A stretch of DNA of 64,000 nt from the NCBI RefSeq assembly GCF_900113125.1, contig NZ_FOOG01000014.1:1-64000 (forward strand), in the 5' to 3' direction. The notes under the pieces are model-generated. The model had not been told where the DNA came from. It made no database searches and saw nothing but the letters and a program-made list of their open reading frames with translations. Source of the DNA: Halobacillus alkaliphilus. Lineage in GTDB: Bacteria > Bacillota > Bacilli > Bacillales > Halobacillaceae. A program made the position numbers and the translations under genes. This document shows positions 25,136-33,479 of the stretch, piece after piece; the stretch's first letter is position 1; each line of letters starts with the position of its first letter.

Positions 25136-26469
25136 AAGTGCGTTTAATCTTAGCGTTTCTTTCCCTTATTCTCCTGCCTATTGGAGTGACAGGTTCCCTT
25201 CTTCAACTCCAATCTTCAGAATTAGAAGAAAAAGAACGTACTTACCGAAATTCGATGAATGAATTAGAATCCACACTTAAAAGACAATTAAACAACACTT
25301 CTGTATCCAGTCTTGAACTCAATGCGCTCGCTAATCAATACGCAGCAGAAATTAACATTAAGGATGTCGAAGGAGAGACCGTTTTCACATCATACAAGGA
25401 CTCCGAAGCTGCGTCTCAAAATAAAGCTTTCGCAGATAGTTCTACTCTTTTTCACGTTCAGGCTGAAGACGGCCGCATTTTATTTGTCGAATTATCCAGT
25501 CGGATGCCTTTCACCGATACCATTTTAAGGAGTATCCTCATTAGTGTTGGAAGTGGATTAATTGCACTTATTTTGCTTATAATCGGGTGGACTTGGTATA
25601 TCTCACGTACAATTCTTAGTCCTTTGAAAGAAATTTATGCAGCAACTGAGGAAGTTAAAGAAGGAAATTTAGATTATCCTATTCAGTATCGAAGAAAGGA
25701 TGAGATAGGCAAGTTTATCCGTGGCTTTAATACGATGAGAACCCACTTGAAACAATCGCAGGAAAAAGAGGAACAATTCAGGGAAGACCGCAAGCAGCTG
25801 ATTGCCAATATCTCGCATGATCTTCGTACTCCACTTTCTTCTATCAGAGGGTATGTAGAAGGATTGCAAGATGGAGTAGCTCAAACGGATGAAATGCAGA
25901 AAAAGTATTTTCGGGTGATCAGGCAAAAAACCGATCAGCTGGACCATCTAATAGAAGACCTCTTTCAATTTTCTAAATTGGATCTTCGACAGCTGCCTTT
26001 GGATCAGCAGTTTGTGGACAGCCGTGCTTTCTTTCAATCTTTATTAGACGATACAGTAGAAGACGGCAAAAGCAAAAATGTGCGTATTGCCATTCCACAG
26101 CAGATCCCCTCCGTCCCCCTGTCGCTTGACCCTGTTAGAATAACCCAAGTGATGAATAATCTGACGGAAAATGCTGTTCGATATGGAGCTGATTCTATAG
26201 TAATTGCCATTAAAATCGAGCATGATAAATCTAATTTAACTATATCCGTTAAAGATAATGGGGAAGGGATGGAAAAAGAAGATCTTACTAAGATTTTTTC
26301 ACGTTTTTACAGAGCGGAAAAGTCACGATCAAGGGAATCGGGAGGTACAGGGCTTGGGCTCGCTATTGTAAAGTCCATAATAGAACAACATGGAGGGGCT
26401 CTATGGGCTGATAGTGAACTTAATTATGGAAGTACGATCGCTTTCACTCTTCCGTTTTTAAAAAAATAA
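25123..26469 (+). CDS. Sensor histidine kinase
   Basis: A 448-residue membrane kinase. Helices at about 5-25 and 135-158 enclose an extracytoplasmic sensor of about 110 residues. HAMP follows at about 160-210, then HisKA with the phospho-acceptor in ANISHDLRTPLSS near residue 230. The ATPase domain has NNLTENAVRYGA (N box), VKDNGEGM (G1) and GGTGLGLAIVKSI (G2). The large sensor domain differs from the BceS type, which has almost none, so it may sense the ligand directly. It overlaps the response regulator gene. Confidence 0.94.
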   Translation: MGRLKVRLILAFLSLILLPIGVTGSLLQLQSSELEEKERTYRNSMNELESTLKRQLNNTSVSSLELNALANQYAAEINIKDVEGETVFTSYKDSEAASQNKAFADSSTLFHVQAEDGRILFVELSSRMPFTDTILRSILISVGSGLIALILLIIGWTWYISRTILSPLKEIYAATEEVKEGNLDYPIQYRRKDEIGKFIRGFNTMRTHLKQSQEKEEQFREDRKQLIANISHDLRTPLSSIRGYVEGLQDGVAQTDEMQKKYFRVIRQKTDQLDHLIEDLFQFSKLDLRQLPLDQQFVDSRAFFQSLLDDTVEDGKSKNVRIAIPQQIPSVPLSLDPVRITQVMNNLTENAVRYGADSIVIAIKIEHDKSNLTISVKDNGEGMEKEDLTKIFSRFYRAEKSRSRESGGTGLGLAIVKSIIEQHGGALWADSELNYGSTIAFTLPFLKK

Positions 26470-26495
26470 TTAGTTATAGGCTGTAATGTTATAGG

Positions 26496-26538
26496 GTTTA
26501 TCTTCCAGTAAGTCCATGATAGACATAAGGCTATGCTT
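26496..26538 (+). repeat. 43-bp imperfect direct repeat, copy 2 (after the Bcr-like cassette)
   Basis: It starts 26 bp after the kinase stop and matches 22198-22240 in the same orientation (35 of 43). The two copies exactly bracket the four-gene exporter/two-component cassette. It may also carry a promoter for the small gene at 26587 (TAGACA at 26520-26525 and TATGAT at 26543-26548, 17 bp apart). Confidence 0.7.
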
Positions 26539-26586
26539 GTACTATGATAAGCATGGCTGAAAAAGTACAAAAAGGAGTTCGATAAT

Positions 26587-26739
26587 ATGACCCAGCAAGA
26601 GAGAATCGATGACTTAAAAACACGATTATCTGAATTCATGGTTCGAATCGAAGAATTAGAGCCTGAAGAAACTTCTGTAGAAGATATTGACCATTTAATT
26701 TCTATGCTTGAAGAATTAGAGAATAAAATGAACAAATAA
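26587..26739 (+). CDS. Small acidic coiled-coil protein (50 residues)
   Basis: A 50-residue acidic protein running from MTQQERIDDL to LEELENKMNK, almost entirely predicted helix with heptad-like leucine and isoleucine spacing. AAAGGAG lies 9 bp before the ATG. It resembles short conserved proteins of Firmicutes that I recall being annotated as SE1561 family, but that is not certain. It lies 20 bp before another tiny gene, and the two seem to be a unit ending at a hairpin. No function can be assigned. Confidence 0.75.
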   Translation: MTQQERIDDLKTRLSEFMVRIEELEPEETSVEDIDHLISMLEELENKMNK

Positions 26740-26759
26740 TAAAAAGGGAGGGGAATGAA

Positions 26760-26936
26760 TTGGATCTGTTGATTTTTTATATTTCCCCTGTGCTCGGCTT
26801 TTTGTTTATGCTGACCCTTATTATGGCTCTATACCGTAAAGTTTCAGGACGGTCCATTCAATATTCACAAAAGAAGATTCTTATGGGCTCAAGTATGGCT
26901 CTAGCAGCTATTATTATTTATGTGAATTTTTTCTAG
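26760..26936 (+). CDS. Small two-helix membrane protein (58 residues)
   Basis: A 58-residue protein, MDLLIFYISP to IIIYVNFF, with two hydrophobic helices separated by a basic loop (YRKVSGRSIQYSQKK). It starts with TTG at 26760, preceded by AGGGAGGGG at 6 bp. An ATG at 26756 is out of frame and stops after five codons. It sits directly behind the 50-residue gene and before a terminator. This is a plausible but unrecognised small membrane protein; no family is known to me. Confidence 0.7.
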   Translation: MDLLIFYISPVLGFLFMLTLIMALYRKVSGRSIQYSQKKILMGSSMALAAIIIYVNFF

Positions 26937-26939
26937 GTT

Positions 26940-26970
26940 AACTCTCGAATAAGAGGGTTGATTTTTTTAA
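26940..26970 (+). terminator. Terminator after the two small genes
   Basis: AACTCTC at 26940-26946 pairs with GAGGGTT at 26953-26959 (one G-U), followed by GATTTTTTT. Confidence 0.8.
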
Positions 26971-27034
26971 TATTGTACTTTATCATGGTAAATCGCTAAT
27001 AAATAAAAGATAGAAGTAGAGAGGAGAATGGATT

Positions 27035-28339
27035 ATGGCCTGGGCAGTTGTTGTATCTGTCCTCGTAATGACGATTTTAAGTCTATTACGAATTAATGTC
27101 ATTATCGCAATTATTGCTGCGGGACTAACCGCCGGTTTAATGAACGGAGAGTCGCTTAAGTCCTCTGTGGAAATACTAGTTAATGGAATGGGAGGTCAGG
27201 CAAGTGTCGCTTTAAGCTATGTATTGCTTGGCGCCTTTGCTGTGGCTATAAGTTATTCTGGAATCACGTCATTATTAGTAAATTATTTGCTTCGTGCATT
27301 AAAGAGCAGACGTACGATGATTGTATTCGTAATTGCTTTCGTAGCGAGTTTATCTCAAAACGTTATACCCGTTCATATTGCTTTTATACCTATATTAATA
27401 CCGCCGTTATTAAAGCTTTTCGATGAAATGAAACTGGACCGTCGCGCTGTTGCTGCAGCTTTAACGTTTGGCTTGAAAGCTCCTTACGTTATGATTCCTG
27501 TAGGATTCGGTTTTCTCTTTCATGAGACAATCCAGGAAGCTATGGACGCGAATGGAATAAGTCTTGGGATCGGAACGATTGCCCAATCACTGATCATTCC
27601 AGGGTCCGGGATGATTGTTGGGTTGTTTATAGCAGTACTGATCACATATAGGAGGAAGCGGGAAGCCCCAGTTCTTGCGGAAGCCGACTCTGTGGTGGAA
27701 GAACCCGTTAAAAGCCAGAGTTTTCAGACGAAACATGTTTGGACGATTCTTGCTATTTTAGTCACTTTATTTATCCAGGCTTTCTGGCAGAACCTGATTC
27801 TCGCTGCTCTAGCTGGAATAATTATTATGTTCATCTTTCGTGTTGTTCCTTTCACTAAAGGTGACAAAGTGGTTAACGACGGAATAGGCATGATGGGGTT
27901 CATCGCCTTCGTTATGCTGGTAGCATCAGGTTATGCTAATGTGTTAACCCAAACAGAATCAGTAAGTGCATTAGTGGAAATCAGTTCTGATTATATTGGT
28001 GATAATCAAGCTATGATTGCCTTTATCTTATTGCTCGTGGGACTAGTCGTTACTATGGGAATTGGATCTTCCTTTGCGACTGTACCCATTTTAGCAGCTT
28101 TATTCGTTCCTATATGCGTCAGTGCCGGTTTTTCACCGATGGCTACAGCAGCGCTGATCGGAACTGCAGGCGCTCTGGGCGATGCAGGCTCGCCAGCGTC
28201 CGACAGCACACTTGGGCCTACATCAGGTTTAAATGCGGACGGCAGGCATAACCACATCTGGGATACATGTGTACCCACTTTCCTCCATTATAATATCCCG
28301 TTATTCATTTTCGGATGGGCAACGGCATTAATTCTTTAA
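27035..28339 (+). CDS. Na+/H+ antiporter family protein (YuiF-like)
   Basis: A 434-residue membrane protein with about eleven helices. The N-terminal GGQASVALSYVLLGAFAVAI, the conserved SLSQNVIPVHIAFIPILIPP near residue 110 and GALGDAGSPASDSTLGPTSG near 385 are features of the YuiF/NhaC-like antiporter family within the ion transporter superfamily. It should exchange Na+ (or an organic anion) for H+, relevant to salt and pH homeostasis. GAGAGGAG precedes the ATG. Single-gene unit ending in a hairpin. True substrate untested. Confidence 0.88.
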   Translation: MAWAVVVSVLVMTILSLLRINVIIAIIAAGLTAGLMNGESLKSSVEILVNGMGGQASVALSYVLLGAFAVAISYSGITSLLVNYLLRALKSRRTMIVFVIAFVASLSQNVIPVHIAFIPILIPPLLKLFDEMKLDRRAVAAALTFGLKAPYVMIPVGFGFLFHETIQEAMDANGISLGIGTIAQSLIIPGSGMIVGLFIAVLITYRRKREAPVLAEADSVVEEPVKSQSFQTKHVWTILAILVTLFIQAFWQNLILAALAGIIIMFIFRVVPFTKGDKVVNDGIGMMGFIAFVMLVASGYANVLTQTESVSALVEISSDYIGDNQAMIAFILLLVGLVVTMGIGSSFATVPILAALFVPICVSAGFSPMATAALIGTAGALGDAGSPASDSTLGPTSGLNADGRHNHIWDTCVPTFLHYNIPLFIFGWATALIL

Positions 28340-28343
28340 AAAA

Positions 28344-28375
28344 GGCGAGTGGGTAATATTCCCACTTGTCTTTTT
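28344..28375 (+). terminator. Terminator of the antiporter gene
   Basis: GGCGAGTGGG at 28344-28353 pairs with CCCACTTGTC at 28361-28370 (two G-U), followed by TTTTTT. Confidence 0.85.
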
Positions 28376-28425
28376 TATATTTAGCTCGGGACTCACGCAT
28401 ACTAAGCAAAAAGTGAGTGGTAGTT

Positions 28426-29205
28426 ATGTGGAAAGTTATTCTGGCTTTACTTGTATCCTGTGCATTTCTTCTTCAGCCGTTAACGATACAGGCAGAAGGC
28501 TGGGGGTACAAAAAAAGCAATAACGGAGAAGCGCCGGATGTAGGTCGGTATGGGCCTATGCTGGAAAAAGAGGATGGATTTTATGTCGATCCTTCTGGAG
28601 CTCCTGTTATCTACTTAACCTTTGATAATGGATACGAGCAAGGATATACTGGAAAAGTGTTAGATATTTTAAAGGAAAAAGAAGTGCCTGCTACTTTTTT
28701 TGTGACCGGGCATTACATTCAAAGTGCTCCTGATTTGTTAAAACGCATGGCGAATGAAGGCCATCTAATCGGTAACCATTCATGGAGCCACCCTGATTTT
28801 ACAAAAGTTTCTAAGGAACAAATGAAGCAGGAACTGGACAAAGTTAATCAGGAAGTGAAGAAATTAACAGACCAGGAGACCATGACATTTGTCCGTCCAC
28901 CTCGAGGTACATTTAATGAACAAACCTTAAAGTGGGCAAAAGAATTCGGATATACCCACGCGTTCTGGTCTCTTGCTTTTAAGGACTGGGAAACAAATAA
29001 CCAAAAAGGCTGGGAATATGCTTATCATAGTGTGCTCGACCAAATCCACCCTGGGGCTGTAATTCTTTTGCATACAGTCTCGCAGGATAATGCGGAAGCT
29101 CTAGAGCAATTAATTGATGAACTAAGAAAACGCGGCTATCATTTTGGCAATCTTAATGATTTGATGGTAAAAAAACTACTTCCCTTTCCAATTTGGAGCC
29201 TGTAA
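28426..29205 (+). CDS. pdaA: Polysaccharide deacetylase, muramic delta-lactam type
   Basis: A 259-residue exported protein with an N-terminal signal peptide (about 1-23, ending IQAEG). The NodB domain has YLTFDNGYE (catalytic Asp pair region; Asn replaces the second Asp as in PdaA), GHLIGNHSWSHPD (metal histidines) and FVRPPRGTFNE. In B. subtilis PdaA removes the acetyl group from muramic acid during spore cortex delta-lactam formation. ATG at 28426 is preferred to a GTG three codons upstream. Its neighbour after a repeat is a yfjP-type glycosylase, matching pdaA (yfjS)/yfjP proximity in B. subtilis. This implies a spore former. Confidence 0.9.
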   Translation: MWKVILALLVSCAFLLQPLTIQAEGWGYKKSNNGEAPDVGRYGPMLEKEDGFYVDPSGAPVIYLTFDNGYEQGYTGKVLDILKEKEVPATFFVTGHYIQSAPDLLKRMANEGHLIGNHSWSHPDFTKVSKEQMKQELDKVNQEVKKLTDQETMTFVRPPRGTFNEQTLKWAKEFGYTHAFWSLAFKDWETNNQKGWEYAYHSVLDQIHPGAVILLHTVSQDNAEALEQLIDELRKRGYHFGNLNDLMVKKLLPFPIWSL

Positions 29206-29212
29206 CAAACAG

Positions 29213-29242
29213 CCTCTACACGCACTGCGTGTAGAGGTTTTA
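29213..29242 (+). terminator. Terminator of pdaA
   Basis: CCTCTACACGC at 29213-29223 pairs perfectly with GCGTGTAGAGG at 29227-29237, followed by TTTTAT. Confidence 0.88.
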
Positions 29243-29267
29243 TCATATCTTTTTGACAATATTAAAG

Positions 29268-30078
29268 ATAAGCTCCCATTAGTTGAAGAGTTGATTTCGG
29301 GACATTTGTTGAGCGGAAGTCCTTCAGAGGACGATTTCGCTTTCCGGCCCTGCACGACACAGGGTCGTTCGACGTTGCCACACGAGGTGGCGTTCTTAGT
29401 CGAACATATCTTGAGGTGAGCTTCCTCGGGCTTAACAGCCCTGCGGGATCTCACCAATCATGTTCATCCCGCTCTTACACTTTGGGAAGTTGCAAGCAAC
29501 AATTATGGACTAAACGCATGGAGTGCTATCCAGCTCCAGCACCTAGCGGCTAGTGAGACTTCCCTCACTTCTGTACGATAAGTCAACATCGAATCGCTCC
29601 GCTCTTCGTGTTTCCTTTATCTCCGCCAGCTCAGTCCAGTCCATACGCCGCTGACCAAGGTGCTTCCGCTTTTAACGTAGGAGTCTACATCGTCCCCCTC
29701 CGGACCCTGCCAAAATAGGGAGCTCGAAATCATGTTTGAAACACTCTGGTTGATGGTGGAGACTTCTTTAAGAACGAGCTTGTCCACCTGGATGAATACT
29801 GCTATAGAAGCATTTGAGGCGAATCAAGCATTTCCCTATCGCTAATAGAAGGGTCCGTTCTTCCTAATAAAGTTGGGCTGGTGGGGAAATGGCGAGACTC
29901 CCATGGGAGAAGGAATTAGGTGAGATCCCGCAGAGAGTAAAACGAGCGAGGAAGCTCACCGTTCCCCCATAGGAAAGCGAGTTATTTCCCCACCAGCCCT
30001 CTTCCACATAGTTTAACGGGCCCAAATTATCTCGAAACTGAGTCTTACAGTAACCGGACCTGTGCAATAACTACTTCC
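29268..30078 (+). repeat. Long composite dispersed repeat, copy R3
   Basis: About 810 bp of non-coding sequence between pdaA and the glycosylase gene. The head (ATAAGCTCCCATTAGTTGAAG, GAGCGGAAGTCC, GATTTCGCTTTCCGGCCCTG) and tail (TTTCCCCACCAGCCCTCTTC, CTCGAAACTGAGTCTTACAG) match R1 and R2. In between are other modules: a hairpin at 29367-29405 shared with R6, a GC-rich block at about 29520-29690, and two mirrored GGTGAG..CTCACC segments with GAGGAAGCTCACC at about 29950. The last resembles a repeat I recall from many Bacillus genomes. No reading frame here looks like a gene. With its flanks it fills the whole gap from 29206 to 30260. Confidence 0.82.
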
Positions 30079-30260
30079 GAAAAATTACACAATAACGGTT
30101 AACAGAGTCTTTTACTAAAGATAATCCCCCATTGTGTAAGACTTTTATTTCGACACGACTTTAGCAGGGAATATTAAATTTAGATTAGGCTTTAATGGAG
30201 AAGGGAAAAGGAAAAGAAACACATTATAATGAATCAATTGGAACGAAGGAGGTTACAGGG

Positions 30261-31127
30261 GTGTGGGAAGAAGTACTTACAGCAAATAGTTATTATGATT
30301 TCGATTATACATTGCAGCGCTGGTCATATGACCCTTTAACGAAGTTGGATCGAGAGGAGCGGTGGGTAGATGTTCCTGTGAAGCTGAAGAATGGTTCCCA
30401 TGTTGTCCGTGTACAGGCTCATGGCACCACTGCCCGTCCATCCTTTAGTATTTCCAGTGAAGATGAAGATGCCAAAGAAGCTTTGATTCAGCATGTACGT
30501 GATTTATTTCAATGGGATCGTAATCTTGAAAAGGTGCAGAACCACTTTCATAATACTAACTTGAAAGATTTATTTTCAGCTTATCCGGGCACACCTATCG
30601 TCAAGGACTTTCATTTGTACGACTGCTTGGTTAAAGTCATTATACATCAGCAATTAAATATGAAATTTGCTCATACATTGAGTACTCGATTTGTCGAACG
30701 GCTAGGGTACCAAAAGGACGGCATTTGGTTTTATCCTGAACCTGAAACCGTTGCTGACGTCCCTTACGAAGAGTTGAGAAAGCTTCAATTCAGCCAGAGG
30801 AAGGCTGAATACGTGATCGATGTCTCTCGTAAAATAGTTGAAGGTAAGTTGGACCTGGAGTGGTTAGCCCGTCAGTCAGACGAAGACGTAATGAAGCATC
30901 TTGTTAAAATTAGAGGTGTTGGCCCCTGGACAGCTGAAAATTGGCTGATGTTCGGAGTGGGAAGGGAAAATCTGCTGCCTAAAGCAGATATCGGTATACA
31001 AAATGCGCTAAAATCCTATTTTAAATTGGAAGATAAGCCCTCCAAAGAACAGATGGAATCGTTCAGTGAAAGCTGGCCCCCTTATCAAAGCTACGCTTCC
31101 CTGGCTTTATGGAGAAGTATTGAATAA
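30261..31127 (+). CDS. DNA-3-methyladenine glycosylase (AlkA/YfjP-type)
   Basis: A 288-residue base-excision repair enzyme. The helix-hairpin-helix and catalytic loop are seen as VKIRGVGPWTAENWLMFG followed by LLPKADIGIQNAL, where the Asp of ADIG is the expected catalytic residue of the HhH-GPD superfamily. The N-terminal 100 residues fit the AlkA beta domain. GTG at 30261 is taken because GGAGG lies 8 bp upstream; the frame opens 22 codons earlier in unrelated sequence. It removes alkylated bases such as 3-methyladenine from DNA. The location near pdaA supports a yfjP orthologue. Confidence 0.9.
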   Translation: MWEEVLTANSYYDFDYTLQRWSYDPLTKLDREERWVDVPVKLKNGSHVVRVQAHGTTARPSFSISSEDEDAKEALIQHVRDLFQWDRNLEKVQNHFHNTNLKDLFSAYPGTPIVKDFHLYDCLVKVIIHQQLNMKFAHTLSTRFVERLGYQKDGIWFYPEPETVADVPYEELRKLQFSQRKAEYVIDVSRKIVEGKLDLEWLARQSDEDVMKHLVKIRGVGPWTAENWLMFGVGRENLLPKADIGIQNALKSYFKLEDKPSKEQMESFSESWPPYQSYASLALWRSIE

Positions 31128-31301
31128 TAAATAAAGTAGAATAAAGTCATAATATCAATTTTATTTAAGTAAAATGTAAAGATAATAAAACCTTAAATTT
31201 TAAGAATAATTGTTTGAAAATATTCAAAATTTTCCTTTGATGCGTTATAATAATACACGTATTGGAAAATCTTGAACGGTAAAGGAAAAGAGGTCTTAAT
31301 A

Positions 31302-33176
31302 TTGGTGATAAGAGAAAGGTATTCTGACCAAGTCCATAGTAATGAAATTCTGGATGTCCTGAGTATGAATGGCACACCTGGCTGTTTGCTGGATCTGCGT
31401 CTTCATAAGGTTATACTCAATCCTGAGATGCAAAGGACACTTGAGCTGGAAGATGTTGAGTTATCATACACCGAGTGGCTTCAATCCTTCCCTTCATCCA
31501 GTCAAAATACTTTGCAGCGTGTTTTACACCAGTTATTAACAGAAGGATTACGTGACATATCCCTGCAGGTGAACAACGGGAACACCTTTCGACCATGGGA
31601 TTGTAAAATGGTACATTTAACTAACGGTCAGATTGCGTTTTCTTTAAGGGAGAGAGTTAGAACTGAGAAGCTTAATCCTGAAGATTCTGTTCGTGGGGCC
31701 AAAGAAGAGGAACAATTGTACCCTGAGAGGCCTTTTAAAGGCACAATAGCTGAAAAACCGGAAAAACATAGCATTCTTTATTCAACTTCTAAGAATTCAC
31801 AGTTGAAACATCGAATGACCCATCTGGTAGACAAGTTTCCTCACGGATTAGCCATTATCAGCCATAACTGGAAGATCACCTACGCCAATCATAAGATGGA
31901 ACAAATCACTGGCATTTCTTTTGAACAAAATTGTAATCGTAAGTTATGGGATGTTTATCCTATCAATGAATATTATAATTTTTTTCAGTATTATTTAAGG
32001 GCAATGGAAACCCAGGAGACGTGTGAATTCGAAGGTTTCATTCAAAAGACTAATACGACCGTACTGATGACGGTTCACCCTACGGAACTTGGAATAACGG
32101 TATTTGCGCAGGATATCACCCAATATAAAAAACAGCTTCAAGCCTTAAAAGATTCAGAGGAACGTTTTGCACTGCTTGCTAACAATATTAAAGATGTCTT
32201 TTGGATTTGTGACCCTCAGTTTAATGAAATCCATTATATCAGTCCTTCTTTCCAAAATTTATTTGGAATTTCCCGCCGCGAAGCCTTTACGAACCCGTCC
32301 ATTATTCTACGTGTGATTAATGAGGCGGATCATCCAAAAGTCAAAGAATCTATAAAGCTGATGCGAACGCAAAAGGATCAAGTAGAATATCGGGTGAAAA
32401 GTAGTAATGGAGAAGAAAGATGGATACGGACAAGAGGTTTTCCGGTAGAAAATAATGGAACCGATTACGTGATAGGAATTCATGAGGACGTAACTGAGTT
32501 TAAAGAAATGGAGCAGTTGAAAGAAAAATCCCAGCAGCTTTCTACTATTACTCAAATGTCGGCTGGAATTGCCCATGAGATTAAAAATCCTTTGACGGCA
32601 ATAAAAGGATTCCTGCAAATTGGAGCAGCTAATCCAGAATTAAGGGATAATTATCAAGATATAATTCTGGATGAAGTGAACCGGATTGAAGCAATTGTGC
32701 AGGATTTCATGATGTTGTCCAAACCAAAATCATCTATCCAATTAGAACAAGTAGCTCCAGAACATATTGTTTCTTACGTCATTCGTTTACTGGAACAGGA
32801 AGCGAAGGATAAAGGTGTAAAGCTTGTATTTCAACATAAAGGCTTAGATGAAGAAATCGATACAGAACCAAAGCGTCTGAATCAAATCCTCATCAATTTA
32901 ATAAAAAACGGAATTGATGTGATGGATGGCGGGAAAGTAGTGATCGATGCGGAAATGTCGAGTCACGAACTAACGATTTCCGTTAGTGATGAAGGTCCTG
33001 GCTTAACCCCTCACGAACTGGCGAAAATCGGGGAGCCATTCTTCACTACCAAAGAAAAAGGAACAGGGCTAGGTGTTATGGTTACTAAGAAAATCGTATC
33101 TGATCTGAATGGCACGATGTCATATGAAAGTAAAAAAGGAGAAGGAACGACGGTGACCGTTAGATTACCTAAATAA
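31302..33176 (+). CDS. PAS-domain histidine kinase (KinA/KinE-like)
   Basis: A soluble kinase of about 624 residues without clear membrane helices. An N-terminal PAS-like region (about 15-115), a linker, a PAS domain near 170-270 (GLAIISHNWKITYANHKME) and another near 285-400 (WICDPQFNEIHYISPSFQNL) precede HisKA (SAGIAHEIKNPLTAIKGFLQ, His near residue 420) and the ATPase domain (LINLIKNGIDV, DEGPGL, KEKGTGLGVMVTKK). Such kinases feed the sporulation phosphorelay or related systems. No partner regulator is adjacent, as usual for Kin proteins. The start is uncertain: TTG at 31302 has AAAGAGG at 8 bp, and GTG at 31305 is an alternative. Confidence 0.9.
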   Translation: MVIRERYSDQVHSNEILDVLSMNGTPGCLLDLRLHKVILNPEMQRTLELEDVELSYTEWLQSFPSSSQNTLQRVLHQLLTEGLRDISLQVNNGNTFRPWDCKMVHLTNGQIAFSLRERVRTEKLNPEDSVRGAKEEEQLYPERPFKGTIAEKPEKHSILYSTSKNSQLKHRMTHLVDKFPHGLAIISHNWKITYANHKMEQITGISFEQNCNRKLWDVYPINEYYNFFQYYLRAMETQETCEFEGFIQKTNTTVLMTVHPTELGITVFAQDITQYKKQLQALKDSEERFALLANNIKDVFWICDPQFNEIHYISPSFQNLFGISRREAFTNPSIILRVINEADHPKVKESIKLMRTQKDQVEYRVKSSNGEERWIRTRGFPVENNGTDYVIGIHEDVTEFKEMEQLKEKSQQLSTITQMSAGIAHEIKNPLTAIKGFLQIGAANPELRDNYQDIILDEVNRIEAIVQDFMMLSKPKSSIQLEQVAPEHIVSYVIRLLEQEAKDKGVKLVFQHKGLDEEIDTEPKRLNQILINLIKNGIDVMDGGKVVIDAEMSSHELTISVSDEGPGLTPHELAKIGEPFFTTKEKGTGLGVMVTKKIVSDLNGTMSYESKKGEGTTVTVRLPK

Positions 33177-33197
33177 AATAATCGCGGATAAGAATTG

Positions 33198-33230
33198 ACC
33201 ACTGCATATTTATGCGGTGGTTTATTTTGT
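33198..33230 (+). terminator. Terminator of the kinase gene
   Basis: ACCACTGCAT at 33198-33207 pairs with ATGCGGTGGT at 33212-33221 (one G-U), followed by TTATTTTG. Confidence 0.8.
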
Positions 33231-33386
33231 GGATGTCTTATCTTCTTTATATATATATATCGGGTTGAATCTCTTAATTGTAAATAGAATCCAGGAAATT
33301 TGACTTAGATATAAAAAGCTAAAATTGTGAATTTTTCAGCTTCAATCGCTTACATAAAATAAAATATTTTTTTACAATCAAAGCTG

Positions 33387-33415
33387 TTTACAAACGCAAA
33401 AAAGGGCTCTATAAT
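33387..33415 (+). promoter_or_regulatory. Sigma-A promoter of the YitT-family gene
   Basis: TTTACA at 33387-33392 and TATAAT at 33410-33415 are separated by 17 bp and lie 65 bp before the ATG. The rest of the 300-bp gap is AT-rich without other recognisable features. Confidence 0.72.
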
Positions 33416-33479
33416 CCCGATTGTACTATTCATTCGTTCGACAATATTTTTCAACATTTTAAATAAAGGAGGCTTACTG

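Noticed and set aside
26756-26773. ATG start overlapping the 58-residue gene
   Set aside because: It reaches a stop after five codons; the TTG at 26760 fits the ribosome site and gives the two-helix protein.
29864-30067. 67-codon open frame in the tail of R3
   Set aside because: It belongs to the repeat; not conserved in frame with other copies and no start signal.
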